DNA from: Brugia malayi
Taxonomy: Eukaryota; Nematoda; Chromadorea; Rhabditida; Onchocercidae
DNA length: 12,071 nt
Direction of reading: 5' to 3'
Assembly (NCBI RefSeq): GCF_000002995.4
Contig: NW_025062407.1
Span: forward strand, 1 to 12,071
Of the stretch, positions 9,057 to 12,071 are shown one piece after another (position 1 is the first letter of the stretch; every line of letters starts with the position of its first letter). The notes beneath the pieces were generated by a model. The model made no database searches. It saw only the letters and a program-made list of their open reading frames with translations, and was not told the DNA's origin. The translations under genes and the position numbers were made by a program.

Positions 9057-9408
9057 GTCGATCATACCTGCATCATTATCATATAGTTGTTGTGTATTCA
9101 ACATTCAGCTGATTATTTTTCGGCGAACAGATCAAACTGTGATCCATTTTTTATCACTTTCGATAATAGCACACATTTAATTGTAGCGATGATTTTTACT
9201 TCACTTCAAGCAACATTTGCGCCCAAATTTATTATTCAACAATATTTCAATTGCTAAATTTACATTATCACTGGAACAAAACAGATTGCAAGTAGAGAAA
9301 AATTTCGATCTTCATGCATTCAAAGTAAGTAATATAGATTGATGATATATTTTATACAAATGATAAAACCTGAGCAAAATCTCATTCTTGCTAAAAGCAT
9401 TTATTATT

Positions 9409-9510
9409 GTCCCACAAATATGCAGGACGTTCCAAAATTTTACTTCAAGCCACAGTAGCCTAAACTCTGGGCCGAAACATTCAATTACCTCAAACTTGGG
9501 TAATTAAACC
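9409..9510 (-). ncRNA. SL1: SL1 spliced leader RNA, copy 21 (unit with marker SNVs)
   Basis: Intact gene with leader exon 9489-9510. Its spacer repeats both marker variants of the copy 10 unit (C at 9706, A at 9766), exactly 5169 bp from the first pair. Confidence 0.96.
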
Positions 9511-9862
9511 GTCGATCATACCTGCATCATTATCATATAGTTGTTGTGTATTCAACATTCAGCTGATTATTTTTCGGCGAACAGATCAAACTGTGATCCA
9601 TTTTTTATCACTTTCGATAATAGCACACATTTAATTGTAGCGATGATTTTTACTTCACTTCAAGCAACATTTGCGCCCAAATTTATTATTCAACAATATT
9701 TCAATCGCTAAATTTACATTATCACTGGAACAAAACAGATTGCAAGTAGAGAAAAATTTCGATCTACATGCATTCAAAGTAAGTAATATAGATTGATGAT
9801 ATATTTTATACAAATGATAAAACCTGAGCAAAATCTCATTCTTGCTAAAAGCATTTATTATT

Positions 9863-9964
9863 GTCCCACAAATATGCAGGACGTTCCAAAATTTTACTTC
9901 AAGCCACAGTAGCCTAAACTCTGGGCCGAAACATTCAATTACCTCAAACTTGGGTAATTAAACC
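9863..9964 (-). ncRNA. SL1: SL1 spliced leader RNA, copy 22
   Basis: Intact 102-nt copy; leader exon 9943-9964, donor GU at 9941-9942. Equivalent to copy 11 in the higher-order repeat. Confidence 0.96.
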
Positions 9965-10316
9965 GTCGATCATACCTGCATCATTATCATATAGTTGTTG
10001 TGTATTCAACATTCAGCTGATTATTTTTCGGCGAACAGATCAAACTGTGATCCATTTTTTATCACTTTCGATAATAGCACACATTTAATTGTAGCGATGA
10101 TTTTTACTTCACTTCAAGCAACATTTGCGCCCAAATTTATTATTCAACAATATTTCAATTGCTAAATTTACATTATCACTGGAACAAAACAGATTGCAAG
10201 TAGAGAAAAATTTCGATCTTCATGCATTCAAAGTAAGTAATATAGATTGATGATATATTTTATACAAATGATAAAACCTGAGCAAAATCTCATTCTTGCT
10301 AAAAGCATTTATTATT

Positions 10317-10418
10317 GTCCCACAAATATGCAGGACGTTCCAAAATTTTACTTCAAGCCACAGTAGCCTAAACTCTGGGCCGAAACATTCAATTACCTCA
10401 AACTTGGGTAATTAAACC
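10317..10418 (-). ncRNA. SL1: SL1 spliced leader RNA, copy 23 (downstream of 5S)
   Basis: Intact 102-nt copy; leader exon 10397-10418. It is preceded in transcription direction by the third 5S gene and has the same upstream substitutions as copy 12. This is the last clean copy before the indel-rich right end. Confidence 0.96.
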
Positions 10419-10536
10419 GTCGATCATACCTGCATCATTATCATATAGTTGTTGTGTATTCAACATTCAGCTGATTATTTTTCGGCAAGCAGATCAAACT
10501 ATGAACCATTTTCTTTATCACATTTAATGCATGTCT

Positions 10537-10551
10537 AAAAATCACCAAAAA
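10537..10551 (-). terminator. Polymerase III poly-T terminator of 5S copy C
   Basis: T5 (10551-10547) is followed by a second T5 (10541-10537), the latter shortened by one substitution at 10542 relative to copy B. Confidence 0.8.
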
Positions 10552-10554
10552 TAT

Positions 10555-10672
10555 GTCTACAACATCTGGGATTCCCAGGCCGTCTCCGATCCAAGTACTA
10601 ACCAGGCCCAACGTTGCTTAACTTGACAGACCCGACGAGATGTCGTGCTTTCAACGTGGCATTGTCACAAAT
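10555..10672 (-). rRNA. 5S ribosomal RNA, copy C
   Basis: Identical to copy B over all 118 nt, including the unusual bases at nt 10, 13, 40 and 42, and exactly 5169 bp from it. Two private differences lie just outside the gene: C at 10513 breaks a T run, and T at 10542 shortens the distal terminator tract. Confidence 0.92.
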
Positions 10673-10945
10673 ATGTTGAAGCATAAATCACATCCAATCG
10701 ATAATAGCACACATTTATTGTAGCGATGATTTTTACTTCACTTCAAGCAACATTTGCGCCCAAATTTATTATTCAACAATATTTCAATTGCTAAATTTAC
10801 ATTATCACTGGAACAAAACAGATTGCAAGTAGAGAAAAATTTCGATCTTCATGCATTCAAAGTAAGTAATATAGATTGATGATATATTTTATACAAATGA
10901 TAAAACCTGAGCAAAATCTCATTCTTGCTAAAAGCATTTATTATT

Positions 10946-11044
10946 GTCCACAAATATGCAGGACGTTCCAAAATTTTATTCAAGCCACAGTAGCCTAAAC
11001 TCTGGGCCGAAACATTCAATTACCTCAACTTGGGTAATTAAACC
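10946..11044 (-). ncRNA. SL1: SL1 spliced leader RNA, copy 24 (indels, 21-nt leader)
   Basis: 99 nt as written. The leader exon at 11024-11044 lacks one T of the GTTTG run. One G is missing from the 3' hairpin GGG run and one G upstream of the Sm site (GAATAA instead of GAAGTAA on the transcribed strand). The Sm site itself is intact. The changes are all single-base losses, so sequencing error is the likeliest reading. Confidence 0.88.
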
Positions 11045-11398
11045 GTCGATCATACCTGCATCATTATCATATAGTTGTTGTGTATTCAACATTCAGCTGA
11101 TTATTTTTCGGCGAACAGATCAAACTGTGATCCATTTTTTATCACTTTCGATAATAGCACACATTTCATTATTAGCGATGATTTTTACTTCACTTCAAGC
11201 AACATTTGCGCGCCAAATTTATTATTCAACAATATTTCAATTGCTAAATTTACATTATCACTGGAACAAACAGATTGCCAAGTAGAGAAAAATTTCGATC
11301 TTCATGCATTCAAAGTAAGTAATATAGATTGATGATATATTTTATACAAATGATAAAACCTGAGCAAAATCTCATTCTTGCTAAAAGCATTTATTATT

Positions 11399-11498
11399 GT
11401 CCCACAAATATGCGGACGTTCCAAAATTTTACTTCAAGCCACAGTAGCCTAAACTCTGGCCGAAACATTCAATTACCTCAAACTTGGGTAATTAAACC
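11399..11498 (-). ncRNA. SL1: SL1 spliced leader RNA, copy 25
   Basis: The leader exon at 11477-11498 is a full 22 nt with GU donor. The body is two bases short: one in the 5' arm of the 3' hairpin (CCGCA for CCTGCA) and one in the CCC of stem-loop II. The promoter-side spacer also has a one-base loss and an 8-base replacement near 11659-11666. Confidence 0.9.
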
Positions 11499-11850
11499 GT
11501 CGATCATACCTGCATCATTATCATATAGTTGTTGTGTATTCAACATTCAGCTGATTATTTTTCGGCGAACAGATCAAACTGTGATCATTTTTTATCACTT
11601 TCGATAATAGCACACATTTAATTGTAGCGATGATTTTTACTTCACTTCAAGCAACATTCAACTACCAATTTATTATTCAACAATATTTCAATTGCTAAAT
11701 TTACATTATCACTGGAACAAAACAGATTGCAAGTAGAGAAAAATTTCGATCTTCATGCATTCAAAGTAAGTAATATAGATTGATGATATATTTTATACAA
11801 ATGATAAAACCTGAGCAAAATCTCATTCTTGCTAAAAGCATTGTGATCCA

Positions 11851-11953
11851 TTTTACATCATGCAAGGGACGTTCCAAAATTTTACTTCAAGCCACAGTAG
11901 CCTAAACTCTGGGCCGAAACATTCAATTACCTCAAACTTGGGGTAATTAAACC
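11851..11953 (-). pseudogene. SL1: SL1 RNA copy 26 with replaced 3' hairpin
   Basis: The 5' part matches SL1, but the leader exon (11931-11953) is 23 nt because its C run has four Cs. The Sm site is intact. Beyond it the usual 3' hairpin is gone: 11841-11870 instead reads like a fragment of the promoter-side spacer (TGTGATCCATTTTA, cf. TGTGATCCATTTTTTA in every unit) followed by a new GCAAGGGAC. The GUCC/GGAC pairing of the hairpin is lost. Either a rearranged, probably non-functional copy, or an assembly or read chimera. The left boundary is set by homology to the Sm site. Confidence 0.7.
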
Positions 11954-12071
11954 GTCGATCATACCTGCATCATTATCATATAGTTGTTGTGTATTCAACA
12001 TTCAGCTGATTATTTTTCGGCGAACAGATCAAACTGTGATCCATTTTTTATCACTTTCGATAATAGCACAC
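11954..12071. other. Promoter-side spacer of SL1 copy 26, cut by window end
   Basis: Matches the first 118 bp of the standard spacer with no change seen. The array continues past the window. Confidence 0.8.

Larger units (their letters stand above)
4240..9408 (-). repeat. Higher-order repeat period of 5169 bp (11 SL1 units, one 5S)
   Basis: This is one full period of a larger repeat: ten 454-bp units plus one 629-bp unit with 5S. Three independent markers recur exactly 5169 bp later. The 5S 3' end goes from 5386 to 10555, a T-to-C spacer variant from 4537 to 9706, and a T-to-A variant from 4597 to 9766. Apart from two private substitutions near the second 5S (10513 and 10542) I saw no differences between the two overlapping blocks. 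The phase chosen here, starting at SL1 copy 10, is arbitrary. Confidence 0.85.
1..12071 (-). repeat. Tandem SL1 RNA / 5S rDNA array, 454-bp monomer, 26 SL1 copies
   Basis: The whole window is one head-to-tail array. SL1 3' ends start at 454, 906, 1516, 1970, 2424 and so on to 11399, giving a spacing of exactly 454 bp for most neighbours, 452-453 bp in the noisy ends, and 610 or 629 bp where a 5S rRNA gene sits in the spacer. All recognisable genes are on the minus strand. Units between 1516 and 10945 look identical by eye apart from the 5S insertions and a handful of substitutions, which implies strong homogenisation or recent amplification. Both edges of the window lie inside the array, so its true length is unknown. 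Short open frames within it arise only where indels break the regular pattern of stops; none looks coding. Confidence 0.97.

Noticed and set aside
1516..10945. CRISPR array
   Set aside because: The repeat unit is 454 bp with no variable short spacers, and the repeats contain eukaryotic SL1 RNA genes.
1516..10945. Simple non-genic satellite DNA
   Set aside because: Every monomer contains a full SL1 RNA gene with leader, donor, Sm site and hairpin, so this is a gene array rather than a plain satellite.

Overview
The window is one tandem array of small-RNA genes from a nematode. I see no protein-coding gene. The diagnostic signal is the 22-nt canonical nematode SL1 spliced leader (GGTTTAATTACCC, then AAGTTTGAG), which occurs on the minus strand in nearly every repeat. 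It is followed at once by a GT splice donor, a stem-loop, an Sm-type site (AAUUUUGGAAC) and a 3' hairpin, the standard layout of an SL RNA. A second gene, also on the minus strand and present only three times, is a 5S rRNA with the nematode-style 3' half (CTTGGATCGGAGACGGCCTG). SL1 RNA genes interspersed with 5S rDNA are a known nematode arrangement, so the phylum is secure. I cannot name the species.

Layout: 26 SL1 copies, all transcribed right to left. The plain unit is 454 bp: a 102-bp SL1 RNA gene plus about 352 bp of AT-rich spacer. From 1516 to 10945 the spacing is exact (454 bp) except in the two units carrying 5S (629 bp each). The 5S genes lie at 1139-1245 (damaged), 5386-5503 and 10555-10672. 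The last two are exactly 5169 bp apart (10 x 454 + 629). Two spacer single-base variants (4537 and 4597) recur at 9706 and 9766, also exactly 5169 bp apart. The array therefore has a higher-order repeat of 11 SL1 units per 5S gene, on top of the 454-bp monomer.

Quality gradient: the central units are essentially identical by eye. The left end (about 1-1260) and right end (about 10946-12071) are full of one-base gains and losses, many in homopolymers, plus a few block changes. These look more like unpolished long-read errors or contig-edge artefacts than natural decay, though real degeneration at array edges is possible. They damage the SL exon in copies 1, 2, 24 and 26 and the leftmost 5S.

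Function: each SL1 copy should encode an Sm-class snRNP that donates its first 22 nt to the 5' ends of pre-mRNAs by trans-splicing (normally RNA polymerase II). 5S rRNA (RNA polymerase III, internal promoter) enters the large ribosomal subunit. The unusual points are the roughly 10:1 excess of SL1 over 5S, the 11-unit higher-order structure, and 5S copies that carry changes at normally invariant positions.
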